Assembly (NCBI RefSeq): GCF_025642135.1
Contig: NZ_CP106793.1
Coordinates: forward strand, 2,587,001-2,651,000
Length of the DNA stretch: 64,000 nt
From: Streptomyces cynarae
GTDB lineage: Bacteria; Actinomycetota; Actinomycetes; Streptomycetales; Streptomycetaceae
Direction of reading: 5' to 3'
Shown: piece after piece, positions 25,720 through 40,680 of the stretch
Numbering within the stretch: the stretch's first letter is position 1
How the letters are laid out: each line of letters opens with the position of its first letter
Translations under genes and position numbers: made by a program
Notes under the pieces: generated by a model
What the model was told of the DNA's origin: nothing
What the model saw: the letters and a program-made list of their open reading frames with translations, nothing else
The model's database searches: none

Positions 25720-27635
25720 GTGCAGCCACAGGATGTCGCCCCGCGCCCCACTCCGACCTCCGGACCGGTCGTCGACGTCGAGCAGGCCGAGGCCGCTCTC
25801 GTCGAGCACTACCCCCGGCTCGTGCGGCTCGCCTATCTGGTGCTGCCGACGGGCCTCGGCCGCACCCGGCGGGTGTTGACCGCGCACGCCCTGGTCCAGC
25901 GGGCGCTGCCCCACGGGCGCGCCGCCGCCTCGGTGATCCCGGCCCAGGCGACCGGCCGCGACGGCGACCCCGGGTACTCCTTCGTCCGCCTCCGGGTGCT
26001 GCGTACGGCACTGGAGGCGGGAGCGCCGCTGCGGCGCGCCGCCTGGCCGAAGCGCTCCCAACTGCCGCCGCTGCTGCCGCAGGTGTGGGGTCTGAAGCTC
26101 TTCCCGCGCTCGGGCGGCGCCGACGAACTCGCCCTGGAACAGCGGCTGTCGTCGCTCTCCGGCCCGGCCCGCGCCGCCTACGCCCTGCGCAGCCTGGAGA
26201 AGCTCCCCGACGACCAAGTGCGCAAGGTGCTCGCCGCGGCGGGCGTCACGGAAGCGGCGGTCGCGGTCCGGCAGGCCGCGAAGGTGCCCGTGCAGGACGC
26301 GCTGCTGGACTCCCCCGAGTTCGACCCGTGCTCCCTCCAGGCCCGGCCCACCGACCTGATGCGGCGCCGCCGGCACGCCAAGGCGGCGCTCGCCGCGGCG
26401 GCGGCCGTCGCGGTGTGCGGAGCACTGCTCGCACTGCCCGGCGGCGGCTGGGGCACGGACGACGCGGCCGCTCCCTCGGACGCTCTGAACCCGGCCGCGC
26501 AGGCCGCCGTTGACCCGGCCCGGTTGACGACGGTGCCGCCCGCCGCCTGGAAGACCTCGGCGCGCACCGACTTCTCCGTGTGGCCCGCGCGCGGTGCCCT
26601 CACCCGAGACCGGGCGCTGCTGCGGCGCGCGCTCACCGCCTGGGCGCGGCCCCGTGACTCCGTCCGGGTCTCGATGACCCCGGGCACCCCCTCGGGCGCT
26701 CCGCCCGGTCCGCCGCGGCTGCTGTACGCGGGACAGGTCGACTCCGCGCGCGTGGTGGTCTTCTACGACGGTCTGCGCATCGTGCGCTACGCCGAGCCGA
26801 AGGACGGCTCCCGGGGGGCCGCGCTGGACTTCGCCCGGGTCGACGGGGCGGGCGGAGCCGAGGCGGACGCGGTGGTGCTGGACCGCGCCGACGGCAACGT
26901 CCGCTATCTGACGGCCCCCTGGGTGACCGGCGCCGTCGAGCGCGACCTGCGCAAGCCGACGGCGGGGACGATGAACCTCGGCCTGACCGGCGGGGTGACC
27001 GCGCCGCTCGCGAGTCCGGCGCAGCAGTCCGGCTCGTGCTCGTCGTGGAACGTGTTGCAGCTGACGGGCGGTTCGGGCACGCGGCTGCTGACCGACCTCG
27101 GGGAGCTGGTGCCGGCGCACCTGACCGTGGGCGGCCGGGCGCGCCGGGGGAGGTTTCCGGGGCGGCGGCGCTGCGTGCGTGGGCGCCCTTCGCCTGCTCC
27201 CTGGCGGTGATGCGGTCGCAGGGTGTGAAGTCGGTGAACGCGTGGGAGTACGCGCGGCAGGCGCTGCCGGACGCGTCCGGGGAGGCGGGCTGGGTGTGCA
27301 CGCGGGCGGACACGTGGCGGGGTGACGGGGCTCAGGTGCAGGCGCAGTTCCACACGCCGGGCGGGGCCTCCGGGGCGGTCGCGGCGCAGGCCGAGGACGT
27401 GCCGGCGTGCGGTGCGAAGGATCCCCATGTGCTGGCGGGCGTGCTGTGGAAGTCGGCGAAGGGCGAGTGGTATCTGCTGGCCGCCGGGGCCGAGGACACC
27501 AAGTCGATCCGGGCGACGGGCGGGGTGAACGGGTCGGCGGAGGCCCGGCTGCTGACCGTGCGCGCGAAGCAGGGAGCGCAGGCGCGGTTGAAGGGGACGC
27601 TGAAGGACGGAAGGACGATCGGCGCGTTGCGGTGA
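25720..27635 (+). pseudogene. Membrane protein gene interrupted by a frameshift
   Basis: Coding character runs from about GTG 25720 (or TTG 25711) to near 27130 in one frame, then continues in the -1 frame to a stop at 27635. The switch falls in GCGGCCGGGCGCGCCGGGGG (about 27131-27150). One missing base there would give a single product of about 640 residues. The N-terminal part (VEHYPRLVRLAYLVLP, ALRSLEKLPDDQVRKVLA) looks like a sigma-factor-like helical region. One transmembrane helix follows near residues 221-240, then an extracytoplasmic domain. C-terminal text includes AWAPFACSLAVMRSQGVKSVNAWEYARQ. Either a real mutation or an assembly error is possible. Function unknown. Confidence 0.65.
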
Positions 27636-27750
27636 CACGGCGCCGGGCCCGCGCACTGCGCCCGTTCGGTGAGAGACATGTGATTGAGATGTGAACAATT
27701 GCTGCCGTTCGGAGCCCTACGCGGCTGGATTCGATCGGTAAGGTGTTCGC

Positions 27751-28467
27751 ATGACAACCGGGGTACGCCGCAGACTGGGAGTCGAGGAGCGGCGGCAGCA
27801 GTTGATCGGCGTCGCGCTGGAACTGTTCAGCCAGCGCTCCCCCGACGAGGTCTCCATCGACGAGATAGCGTCGGCCGCGGGTATCTCACGGCCGCTGGTC
27901 TACCACTACTTTCCCGGCAAACTCAGCCTGTACGAGGCCGCGTTGAAGCGTGCCTCCGAGGATCTGGCGGCCCGGTTCGTGGAACCGCAGGAGGGCCCGC
28001 TGGGCGCCCGGCTGCTGCGTGTGATGCACCGGTTCTTCGACTTCGTCGAGGACCACGGCCCCGGCTTCTCCGCGCTGATGCGCGGCGGCCCGGCCGTCCC
28101 CGCGGACGGAGTCCGCTCAAGGGATGCCGTATCCCGTACCAACGCGCTCGTCGACGCGGTGCGGCAGGCCGCCTATGTCCAGATCCTTGCGCACCTGCAG
28201 GTGCAGAACCCGCCCGCCCGCCTCGAGCTGGTGGTCCGCTCCTGGATCTCGCTCGTCGAGTCCACGGCACTGATCTGGCTGGACGGCCGGCGGATCCCGC
28301 GCCGGGAGCTGGAGGCCCAGCTCGTGCGCGACTTGGCGGCGCTGACGGCGGTGAGCGCCGCCTACGACGACGAGATGGGCGCGCTGCTGCGCCGCATGCT
28401 CGGTGACGAGCCGGCCGACGGACCGTTCGGCGACCTCGTCGCCCGGCTGGTCACCCTGGCGTCCTGA
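27751..28467 (+). CDS. TetR-family transcriptional regulator
   Basis: 238 residues. The helix-turn-helix is near the N-terminus: ERRQQLIGVALELFSQRSPDEVSIDEIASAAGISRPLVYHYFPGKLSLYEAALKRA, a close match to the TetR consensus. The C-terminal ligand-binding domain (LLRVMHRFFDFVEDHGPGFSALM and onward) gives no clue to the ligand. It converges on the CHMI-like gene, 7 bases apart. No palindromic operator could be assigned with confidence in its upstream 115 bases. Confidence 0.9.
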   Translation: MTTGVRRRLGVEERRQQLIGVALELFSQRSPDEVSIDEIASAAGISRPLVYHYFPGKLSLYEAALKRASEDLAARFVEPQEGPLGARLLRVMHRFFDFVEDHGPGFSALMRGGPAVPADGVRSRDAVSRTNALVDAVRQAAYVQILAHLQVQNPPARLELVVRSWISLVESTALIWLDGRRIPRRELEAQLVRDLAALTAVSAAYDDEMGALLRRMLGDEPADGPFGDLVARLVTLAS

Positions 28468-28474
28468 GGACGCG

Positions 28475-28831
28475 TCAGCTCTCGAACTTCCGGTACGAGG
28501 CGTCCAGGTCCCGCACCTCGGCAGACGCGTGCAGCGCGAGGTCCCCGGCGGGCTTGACGTACTGCCGCAGCAGCTCCAGCGTGGCCTCGGTGAGCCTCGC
28601 CTTGGTCTCCTCGGTGCGCCCGGCGAGCAGCCCGAGGGTGACGTGCACGACGGCGTGCCCGTCGGTGTCGGCGCCGACCGTGGTGTCGTCGGTGCGGCGG
28701 AACTGCGTCTTGCACGCCTCGATCCGCGCGGCCGCGATGTCGACCACCCGGTCGTGGAGCGCCAGCGCGAACGCGCGCCGGTCGAAGGCGTCCTGAAGCG
28801 GTGCGGAGTAGTCGACGGTGATCTGCGGCAT
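28475..28831 (-). CDS. 5-carboxymethyl-2-hydroxymuconate isomerase-like tautomerase
   Basis: 118 residues from ATG 28831, with AGGAG 5-9 bases upstream; GTG 28837 overlaps that site and is rejected. The protein begins MPQITVDYSA, so proline becomes N-terminal after methionine removal, as required in the tautomerase superfamily. The body (FDRRAFALALHDRVVDIAAARIEACKTQFRR; VVHVTLGLLAGRTEETKARLTEATLELL) fits the CHMI branch. There are no homoprotocatechuate degradation genes beside it, so a true CHMI role is uncertain. Confidence 0.78.
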   Translation of the reverse strand: MPQITVDYSAPLQDAFDRRAFALALHDRVVDIAAARIEACKTQFRRTDDTTVGADTDGHAVVHVTLGLLAGRTEETKARLTEATLELLRQYVKPAGDLALHASAEVRDLDASYRKFES

Positions 28832-28864
28832 GGGCACTCCTGTTCTACGGCGGACGTGCTCACC

Positions 28865-30478
28865 CTAGACGGTGCCGGTCAGCCGCAGCGCCAGCAGCGC
28901 GATGTCGTCCTGCCGGTCCCGGCCGAAGCGGCCGAGCAGCGTGTCGCACAGCGACGCGACGTCGGCCGGGGCGTCGGCGGCGGCCCTGCGCAGGTGTTCC
29001 ATCGACACGGTCAGGTCGGTGCCGCGGTCCTCGATGAGCCCGTCGGTGACCATCAGCAGCCGGTCGGTGGACCGCAGCACCGTCTCGGTGGACGGGGGCC
29101 GGTCGAGGCCCAGACCGAGCAACGGCCCTTTGGCGGCGGCGTAGGTGGCGGTGCCGTCGCCGCGCACGACCAGCGGCGGAATGTGCCCGGCGTTGGCGAT
29201 GCGCGCGCGCCCGCTGTCCGGGTCGACCAGAACCAGGCAGACGGTCGCGGTGACGTCCGCGTGGTAGTGCTGGAGCAGCCGGTCCAGCCGCCGGGCCAGG
29301 CTCCGCGGGTCCGGGTCCTCCAGGCAGTAGGCGCGCAGCGCGTGCCGGATCTCGACCATGACGGTGGCCGCGTCCAGCGAATGCCCGGCGACGTCGCCCA
29401 CCGCGGTGAGCACCCCGCCCGCGGTGGTCAGCGCGGCGTAGAAGTCGCCCCCGATCTCGGTCTGCCGGGAGGCGGGCACATAGCGGACGACCGTCTCGAC
29501 GCCCCGTGTCGGGGGCGCCTTCTGGGGCAGGAAGCTGTGTTGCAGGGTGAGCGCCACATGGCGTTCCACCTGGTACATGAGCAGCGCGTCCGCGGCGAGC
29601 GCGGTGGCCTGGGCGAGTCGGGTGACCAGCGGGTCGCCCTCGTCGCCCGGGCCGCGCGCGGGCACGGCGAGGCACACGGCCGGTTTGCCCTCCCGGGTCC
29701 GGGTCACCACCACGCGGGCGTCCCCGGCATGTCCGGGCCCGAGGAGCCCGGCCGGCCACAGCGGATACGGCACCACGGTGCCGCGCGCCCCGGTGTGCCC
29801 GGCGGCCAGGCCGCGGATCAGCCGGGCCACGGTGTCGTGCGCCTCGGCGCCGGGAGGAACGGCGGACGCGCGTGAGCGGGACAGGCCCCGGTGCAGCTCA
29901 CCGTCCTCGCCGAGCACGAAGACGACCGCGGGGAAGCCGGTGAGCCGGGCGGTGCCCTCGGCGGCGGCCCGGACGAGTCCCGTCATGCACCGCGCCGCCT
30001 GCACCGAGACGATCGTCTCCGACAGCAGCGTCAGCCGTCGCGCGAGCGCCTCCGCACCGGTGCGCATCCGGGCCCCGCGTACGGCGGCCCGTACGACGGC
30101 CTGGATCTCCTCGGGTGCCGCCGGCACCGACAGATAGGCCTCGCCGCCGGAGTCCAGCCCCCGGCAGCGGACACCGGGTCCGGCCGAGGCGGCGGAGAAG
30201 TGCACGACCGGCAGGGCGGCGGTGGGCGGTGACGACTTGAGCCTGCGGCACAGTTCGAAGCCGCTCATGTCCGGCAGGCCCACCTCGACGAGGGCCACAT
30301 CGGGCAGGGTGCCGTCGCGTACCCGTGCGTGGAGTTCGGTCAGCGCCTCGCCGCCGCTGGCCACGGGCACGATGTGGTGGCCGGCCCGGGCCAGCACGCT
30401 GCCCAGGGCATGGCGGCTGTCCGGCGCGTCGTCGACCACCAGCACGGTGGAGCCCGTGTGTTCGCCGTTGCCGTCCAT
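28865..30478 (-). CDS. Receiver-PP2C (SpoIIE-type) phosphatase with degenerate receiver
   Basis: 537 residues. Residues 10-125 are a response-regulator receiver (VLVVDDAPDSR, Asp16/17). The phospho-acceptor position in DVALVEVGLPDMSGF is Glu65 instead of aspartate, and the usual lysine (K-P) is Val118. Residues about 135-300 resemble a GAF-type sensory region. The C-terminal SpoIIE/PP2C domain is complete: IGGDFYAA, VGDVAGHSLDAA, NAGHIPPLV, LLMVTDGLIEDRG and DDIALLALR. Such proteins dephosphorylate anti-sigma-factor antagonists in partner-switching systems. The receiver probably cannot be phosphorylated and may be fixed in one state. Confidence 0.88.
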   Translation of the reverse strand: MDGNGEHTGSTVLVVDDAPDSRHALGSVLARAGHHIVPVASGGEALTELHARVRDGTLPDVALVEVGLPDMSGFELCRRLKSSPPTAALPVVHFSAASAGPGVRCRGLDSGGEAYLSVPAAPEEIQAVVRAAVRGARMRTGAEALARRLTLLSETIVSVQAARCMTGLVRAAAEGTARLTGFPAVVFVLGEDGELHRGLSRSRASAVPPGAEAHDTVARLIRGLAAGHTGARGTVVPYPLWPAGLLGPGHAGDARVVVTRTREGKPAVCLAVPARGPGDEGDPLVTRLAQATALAADALLMYQVERHVALTLQHSFLPQKAPPTRGVETVVRYVPASRQTEIGGDFYAALTTAGGVLTAVGDVAGHSLDAATVMVEIRHALRAYCLEDPDPRSLARRLDRLLQHYHADVTATVCLVLVDPDSGRARIANAGHIPPLVVRGDGTATYAAAKGPLLGLGLDRPPSTETVLRSTDRLLMVTDGLIEDRGTDLTVSMEHLRRAAADAPADVASLCDTLLGRFGRDRQDDIALLALRLTGTV

Positions 30479-30555
30479 GAGAGCCGCCCCTCGGCGCTCG
30501 GGAAAGAAGATGGGGCGGAGCCGGAGCTTCCGGTCCGCCCCACCACGCTAGTGTC

Positions 30556-35964
<5,409 letters not shown>

Positions 35965-36060
35965 AGGTGTGAACTCCTTGCGAATACGGCTCAGGTGGGT
36001 CCGGCCCCTACGCCGCGGGACGGCTTCGTCGCCGGGCGCCCGCGTGACCGTACCGCTCAC

Positions 36061-36093
36061 GCAAGGTTTACAGCAAGAGACTTGAAAGCAATG
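36061..36093 (-). promoter_or_regulatory. MalR-like half-sites before the amylopullulanase gene
   Basis: GCAAG occurs at 36061-36065 and 36073-36077, and the related ACTTGAAAGCAA at 36081-36092. On the coding strand these read as CTTGC-type elements 12 bases apart, like the half-sites before malE and the amylase gene. The match is weaker than at the amylase promoter. Confidence 0.45.
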
Positions 36094-36168
36094 GAAAGGA
36101 ATTGCATCGACAGGGGCCCGCCGCCCACGCAATACGGCGAGCGGCGGGCCCCCTCGGGACGTGCGGGC

Positions 36169-37551
36169 TCAGCAGCCGGACTTGCCCGCGTAGACGGCGA
36201 GTGCCGTGTTCGGGGCCACCGACGCCTGGAACCAGCCGCTGCTGTTCACCGTCACGGTCCTGTTGCCCTGCACATCGCAGTACGTGCCGGCCGGCAGCGA
36301 CGTCTCGAACCAGCGGTCGGCCGTCGTGCTCTCGTGGTTGATCACCACGTAGCCCTTGCTTCCCCGGCCGAAGGCGATGAGGTTGTTGCCGTCGTCCCAC
36401 CACTTGGTGACCGCCTGGCCGCGCGTGGCGTTGCGGAAGGCGACCATCGACTTGATCTCCGGCCACGCGTGCTGGCACTTCCAGCCGTCCTGCCAGCAAG
36501 CGTTGACCTGTCCCCCGTTCGGCGGACCTGCGTCCGAGTCGGACCACTCGTACCCGGAGTTGATGTCGGGTGCGCCGTACGGCCAGGCGAGCATGAAGAC
36601 GTTCGCCAGCGTGTAGTTGGCGCCGTCCTTGTAGTTGAGGGTGGAGCCGTTGCGCTCGGTGTCGTGGTTGTCCACGAAGACCCCGGCGACCGAGCTGCTC
36701 AGGTAGCCCCAGGGCTCGCCGAAGTTGCTCAGGTACGCGAGTTTCTCGCTGTTGAAGACCCGCTTGAGGTCGTAGGCGTAGCGGAACTCCTGGACGTCGC
36801 CGTTGCCGGTGTACTCGGTGGGCTGGACCGCCTCGCCGGCGCCGTAGATGACCTCCTGCTTCCAGTACGCGGAGGGGTTGGTCAGCCTCGACTTGATGTT
36901 GGCCAGGTCGTCCGCCGGGATGTGCTTGGCGGCGTCGATGCGGAAGCCGTCGACACCCAGGCTGAGCAGGTCGTTCATGTAGCCGGCGATGGTGCTGCGG
37001 ACGTGCTCCTCACCGGTGTCCAGATCGGCGAGGCCGACGAGTTCGCAGTGCTGCACGTTCCAGCGGTCCTGGTAGTTGGTGACCTGGGCGGTGCAGTCGT
37101 CGAAGTCGGCATACGAGTACAGGCCGGGATAGTCGTACTTCGTGTAGGAGGAGCCGCCCGTGCCGGTGCCGCTGCCGGCCGACATGTGGTTGACGACGGT
37201 GTCGACGACGACCTTCACACCTGCCGCGTGGCAGGTGTTGACCATGTTCTGGAAGGCCGTGCGGTCGCCGAGACGACCCGCGATCCGGTAGCTGACCGGC
37301 TGGTACGACGTCCACCACTGCGAGCCCTGTATGTGCTCGGCGGGCGGGGAGACCTGCACGTAGCCGTAGCCGGCGGGGCCGAGGGTGTTGGTGCACTCCT
37401 TGGCGACCGAGGCGAAGTTCCACTCGAAGAGGACGGCGGTGACGTCCTTCGTGCCGGGTGGCGAGGCATGGGCGGTCCCGGCGGGGACGGCGAGTGCGAC
37501 CGACGCGGCCGCCGCGAGGGCGAGTGCGCCGGAGAGCGTTCTGCTGGGCAT
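36169..37551 (-). CDS. Secreted alpha-amylase (GH13)
   Basis: 460 residues from ATG 37551, with GAAGGA about 9 bases upstream. A signal peptide ([21 protein letters not shown]) precedes the catalytic barrel. Typical Streptomyces amylase segments are [54 protein letters not shown] (nucleophile Asp), [11 protein letters not shown] (acid/base Glu) and FVDNHDTER. The C-terminal beta domain ends at AVYAGKSGC. There is no starch-binding domain after it, unlike some Streptomyces amylases. It endohydrolyses alpha-1,4 bonds outside the cell. The perfect CTGCAAG/CTTGCAG operator upstream makes it a MalR target. Confidence 0.95.
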   Translation of the reverse strand: MPSRTLSGALALAAAASVALAVPAGTAHASPPGTKDVTAVLFEWNFASVAKECTNTLGPAGYGYVQVSPPAEHIQGSQWWTSYQPVSYRIAGRLGDRTAFQNMVNTCHAAGVKVVVDTVVNHMSAGSGTGTGGSSYTKYDYPGLYSYADFDDCTAQVTNYQDRWNVQHCELVGLADLDTGEEHVRSTIAGYMNDLLSLGVDGFRIDAAKHIPADDLANIKSRLTNPSAYWKQEVIYGAGEAVQPTEYTGNGDVQEFRYAYDLKRVFNSEKLAYLSNFGEPWGYLSSSVAGVFVDNHDTERNGSTLNYKDGANYTLANVFMLAWPYGAPDINSGYEWSDSDAGPPNGGQVNACWQDGWKCQHAWPEIKSMVAFRNATRGQAVTKWWDDGNNLIAFGRGSKGYVVINHESTTADRWFETSLPAGTYCDVQGNRTVTVNSSGWFQASVAPNTALAVYAGKSGC

Positions 37552-37629
37552 GTGGGGGTCCTTCTCCGTTGAAGGATCTGCTGAGGGGAGGGCCTGCGAG
37601 AAGGCGCTGAGACCCTCTGAAGGGAATTG

Positions 37630-37653
37630 CTGCAAGTTTTCAACCACTTGCAG
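37630..37653 (-). promoter_or_regulatory. MalR/LacI-type operator of the alpha-amylase gene
   Basis: CTGCAAG (37630-37636), 10 bases, CTTGCAG (37647-37653): a perfect inverted repeat. Another TGCAGCA lies just beyond. Repeats of this sequence control amylase genes of several streptomycetes through MalR/Reg1. It lies 79 bases before the amylase start. Confidence 0.8.
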
Positions 37654-37708
37654 TGCAGCAGACCGTACGAGCCCCGCCCCCGGCGGTCAACCCTGCGGAC
37701 ACGCCCCT

Positions 37709-37810
37709 GTCACCCATGCGAAAAGCGCCGGACGACCGAGCCCCTCCTACCTCGCAGCCGTCCGGGAGCCGTACGACACCGTCGCGGCCGAGTACGCCGC
37801 ACGCGGCTGA
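37709..37810 (+). pseudogene. N-terminal fragment of a SAM-dependent methyltransferase gene
   Basis: In one frame the sequence reads PSPSYLAAVREPYDTVAAEYAARG and then hits TGA at 37808-37810. YLAAVRxxYDTVAAxYA is the usual N-terminus of small Streptomyces class I methyltransferases, just before the SAM-binding G-x-G motif, which is absent. It is most likely a relic of a deleted gene in the amylase-glucosidase gap. The rest of the 37552-37906 gap holds the operator and nothing else recognisable. Confidence 0.45.
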
Positions 37811-37906
37811 GGGGATGAAGAGGACGGTCGCCGGTTTCCCGGCCCGCAAACCGTAGGGCCCGCCGTCAGCAGTGACGGCGGGCCCCGCGACAGATGCGGC
37901 GCACGG

Positions 37907-39571
37907 TCAGGACGTGGTCCACCACACCGTCGAGTCCGCCGGCAGTTTCGCCTCCGCCTCCGCGACCGTCACCTCCGCGCTCGCGACCAGCACGCGGCCG
38001 TACGCCGGGATCGTCACCGCCTCACCCGTAGTGTTCGCCACGCACACGAAGTCGCCGCGACGGAAGGCGAGGACGCCCTCGGTGGCCTTCAGCCACTCCA
38101 CCGCGTCGCCCGCGCCCAGGTCGGCCTGGGCGCGGCGGGCCGCGAGCGCCGTGCGGTACAGCTCCAGGGTGGAACCGGGGACGCCCTGCTGGGCCTCCAC
38201 GCTCAACTCGCCCCAGGTCTCCGGCTGCGGGAGCCAGCTGCCGCCGGTGCCGAAGCCGTACGACGTACCCGTACGCGTCCACGGGATCGGGACCCGGCAG
38301 CCGTCGCGGAAGCCGTCCTGGCCGGCGCCCCGGAAGTAGGCGGGGTCCTGGCGGACCTCGTCGGGGAGGTCCACGACGTCCGGGAGGCCCAGTTCCTCGC
38401 CCTGGTAGACGTACGCCGATCCCGGCAGCGCCAGCATCAGCAGGGTCGCCGCCCTCGCCCGCCTGAGACCCAGTTCGCGGTCGCCCGCCTCGCGGATCTG
38501 GGTGCCGAGGGCCGCTTCGTGGGCGAAGCGGGTGGCGTGCCGGGTCACGTCGTGGTTGGACAGGACCCAGGTGGCGGGGGCGCCGACCGGGCGCATCGCG
38601 TCGAGGGTGCGGTCGATGACGTCGCGCAGTTCGGCCGCGTCCCAGTGGGTGCTCAGATACTGGAAGTTGAAGGCCTGGTGCAGTTCGTCCGGGCGGACGT
38701 AGTTCGCGGTGCGCTCGATGGTCGGGGTCCACGCCTCGGCGACGAAGATACGGTCGCCCGTGTACTCGTCGAGGATCGTGCGCCACTCGCGGTAGATCTC
38801 GTGCACGCCGTCCTGGTCGAAGAACGGCATGACATCGTTGCCCAGCAGTTTGAGCTGGTCGTGGGAGCCGAGGTCCGGCAGGCCGTCGGCCTTCACCAGG
38901 CCGTGGGCGACGTCGATGCGGAAGCCGTCGACGCCCATGTCCAGCCAGAAGCGCAGGATCGACCGGAACTCGTCGCCGACGGCCGGGTGGTTCCAGTTGA
39001 AGTCGGGCTGTTCGGGGGCGAAGAGGTGCAGGTACCACTCGCCGTCCGGGACCCTGGTCCAGGCCGGGCCGCCGAAGATGGACTCCCAGTCGTTGGGCGG
39101 CAGTTCGCCATTCTCCCCCTTGCCGGGGCGGAAGTGGTAGCGGTCCCGCAGCGGCGAGCCGGGGCCTTCGGCGACCGCCCGCTTGAACCACTCGTGCTGG
39201 TCGGAGGAGTGGTTGGGGACCAGGTCGACGATGATGCGCAAACCCAGTTCGTGGGCGTCGCGGATCAGCGCGTCCGCGTCCAGCAGGTTGCCGAACATGG
39301 GGTCGACGGCACGGTAGTCGGCGACGTCGTAGCCGGCGTCGGCCTGCGGTGAGGCGTAGAAGGGGCTGAGCCACACGGCGTCCACGCCGAGGTCGCGCAG
39401 ATACGGAAGTCGGGAACGTACGCCTTCCAGATCACCCATGCCGTCGCCGTTGCTGTCGGCGAAGCTGCGCGGATAGACCTGGTAGATCACCGCGTCCCGC
39501 CACCAGTCGCGGCGCTTGGCAACGGTGGCGACGGCGGTGCTCGGGGCCGGGTCGGCGGAGTGCTGGCTCAT
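37907..39571 (-). CDS. aglA: Intracellular alpha-glucosidase (GH13)
   Basis: 554 residues from ATG 39571 with AAGGA upstream. No signal peptide is present, so it acts in the cytoplasm on imported maltose and maltodextrins. The GH13 regions are [26 protein letters not shown] (nucleophile), IFVAEAW (acid/base) and VLSNHDVTRH. It follows malG in the same direction, with a 184-base gap containing a long hairpin and repeat, and from memory corresponds to aglA of the S. coelicolor malEFG locus. A paralogue lies on the island at 59822-61453. Confidence 0.93.
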   Translation of the reverse strand: MSQHSADPAPSTAVATVAKRRDWWRDAVIYQVYPRSFADSNGDGMGDLEGVRSRLPYLRDLGVDAVWLSPFYASPQADAGYDVADYRAVDPMFGNLLDADALIRDAHELGLRIIVDLVPNHSSDQHEWFKRAVAEGPGSPLRDRYHFRPGKGENGELPPNDWESIFGGPAWTRVPDGEWYLHLFAPEQPDFNWNHPAVGDEFRSILRFWLDMGVDGFRIDVAHGLVKADGLPDLGSHDQLKLLGNDVMPFFDQDGVHEIYREWRTILDEYTGDRIFVAEAWTPTIERTANYVRPDELHQAFNFQYLSTHWDAAELRDVIDRTLDAMRPVGAPATWVLSNHDVTRHATRFAHEAALGTQIREAGDRELGLRRARAATLLMLALPGSAYVYQGEELGLPDVVDLPDEVRQDPAYFRGAGQDGFRDGCRVPIPWTRTGTSYGFGTGGSWLPQPETWGELSVEAQQGVPGSTLELYRTALAARRAQADLGAGDAVEWLKATEGVLAFRRGDFVCVANTTGEAVTIPAYGRVLVASAEVTVAEAEAKLPADSTVWWTTS

Positions 39572-39637
39572 GGCGTCCTTGGTACGTAACGGAGTGCTTC
39601 GGGTCATGGGCATGGGTACGGCGGGCAGGTTGACGAG

Positions 39638-39708
39638 GCGGCCGCGGTGTCAGCGGGATCTGGGGGCACCCCCTGCTCGAAGAGCTTGGGGGAGGGCACC
39701 GCGGCCGC
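39638..39708. terminator. Hairpin around palindromic repeat copy 2
   Basis: GCGGCCGCGGTG (39638-39649) and CACCGCGGCCGC (39697-39708) form a perfect 12-bp outer stem between malG and aglA. The loop contains the repeat at 39661-39692. It should reduce read-through into aglA. Confidence 0.7.
39661..39692. repeat. Palindromic repeat, copy 2 (short form)
   Basis: The complementary strand reads CCCCCAAGCTCTTCGAGCAG then GGGGTGCCCC. It shares both arms (CCCCCAAGCTCT and CGAGCAGGGGG) with the copy at 51506-51545 but lacks about 8 central bases. Confidence 0.75.
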
Positions 39709-39755
39709 CACCCGCGCGGACAGGCGCGCGGGAGCCGTTGTCCGGCAGGCGGGGC

Positions 39756-40667
39756 TCAGCCCTTCGTGCCGCCCGCGGTGAGACCGGTCACCAGGTTCTT
39801 CTGCACCAGGTAGAAGAACGCGGACACGGGTATCGCGATCAGCACCGCGGTCGCGGCCATCAGGTTGCGCTGGGCGTCGTGCTCGCTGACGAAGCTCTGC
39901 AGGCCGACGGCGAACGTGTAGTGGTCGTCGCTCAGCATGAACGTCGAGGCGAAGGCGACCTCACCGAACGCGGTGAGGAAGGCGTAGAAGGCGGCGACCG
40001 CGAGACCGGGCTTGGCGAGCGGCAGGATCAGCCGCACGAAGGTGCCGAAGGGGGTGAGTCCGTCGACCCGGCCCGCCTCGTCGATCTCGAAGGGGATCGT
40101 GTCGAAGTACCCCTTCAGCAGCCAGGCGCAATAGGGAACGATCGTCGTGCTGTTGATCAGGACGAGCCCGAGGTAGGTGTCGATGAGTCCCAGGTTCGAC
40201 ATGATCTGGTACATCGGCACGATCAGGACGGCGATCGGGAACATCTGAGTGAGCAGCAGCAGCCACATGAACTTCCTGTAGCCGGGGAAGCGCATGCGGG
40301 AGACCGCGTAGCCGGTGGTGGCGGCGATCAGCACGCCGATGAGCGTGGTGCCACCCACGACGATGAGCGTGCTCTTCAGCCAGTCGAAGAAGCTGGTGTG
40401 CTGCAGGACGAACGAGTAGTTGTCCAGCGTCATCGTGTGCCAGATCTGCCCGGGGTGCAGATAGTCGTCCTTGTCCGGCCCGAGGGACAGGAAGACCAGC
40501 CAGCCCACGGGGAAGAAGGCGATCAGGCTCGCCACGACCAGCAGAGCGTGGGAGGCGAGGGCCGCGACGGGGCCGTGCTCGCCGCGCCGGCGCACCCTGC
40601 GTCGCGGGGCACCCGCGACGGGTCGCTCGGTCACCGCGGAGGAGGTCTCGACAGTGGTCGTACTCAT
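39756..40667 (-). CDS. malG: Maltodextrin ABC transporter permease MalG
   Basis: 303 residues. Six transmembrane helices are visible (LASHALLVVASLIAFFPVGWLVFL; FMWLLLLTQMFPIAVLIVPMY; and others). The EAA loop that contacts the ATPase is EIDEAGRVDGLTPFGTFVRLILPLAKPG. It pairs with MalF, whose gene ends 13 bases upstream. No ATPase gene is in the operon; in Streptomyces the shared ATPase MsiK serves such importers. Confidence 0.95.
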   Translation of the reverse strand: MSTTTVETSSAVTERPVAGAPRRRVRRRGEHGPVAALASHALLVVASLIAFFPVGWLVFLSLGPDKDDYLHPGQIWHTMTLDNYSFVLQHTSFFDWLKSTLIVVGGTTLIGVLIAATTGYAVSRMRFPGYRKFMWLLLLTQMFPIAVLIVPMYQIMSNLGLIDTYLGLVLINSTTIVPYCAWLLKGYFDTIPFEIDEAGRVDGLTPFGTFVRLILPLAKPGLAVAAFYAFLTAFGEVAFASTFMLSDDHYTFAVGLQSFVSEHDAQRNLMAATAVLIAIPVSAFFYLVQKNLVTGLTAGGTKG

Positions 40668-40680
40668 GGGAACTCCTGCC

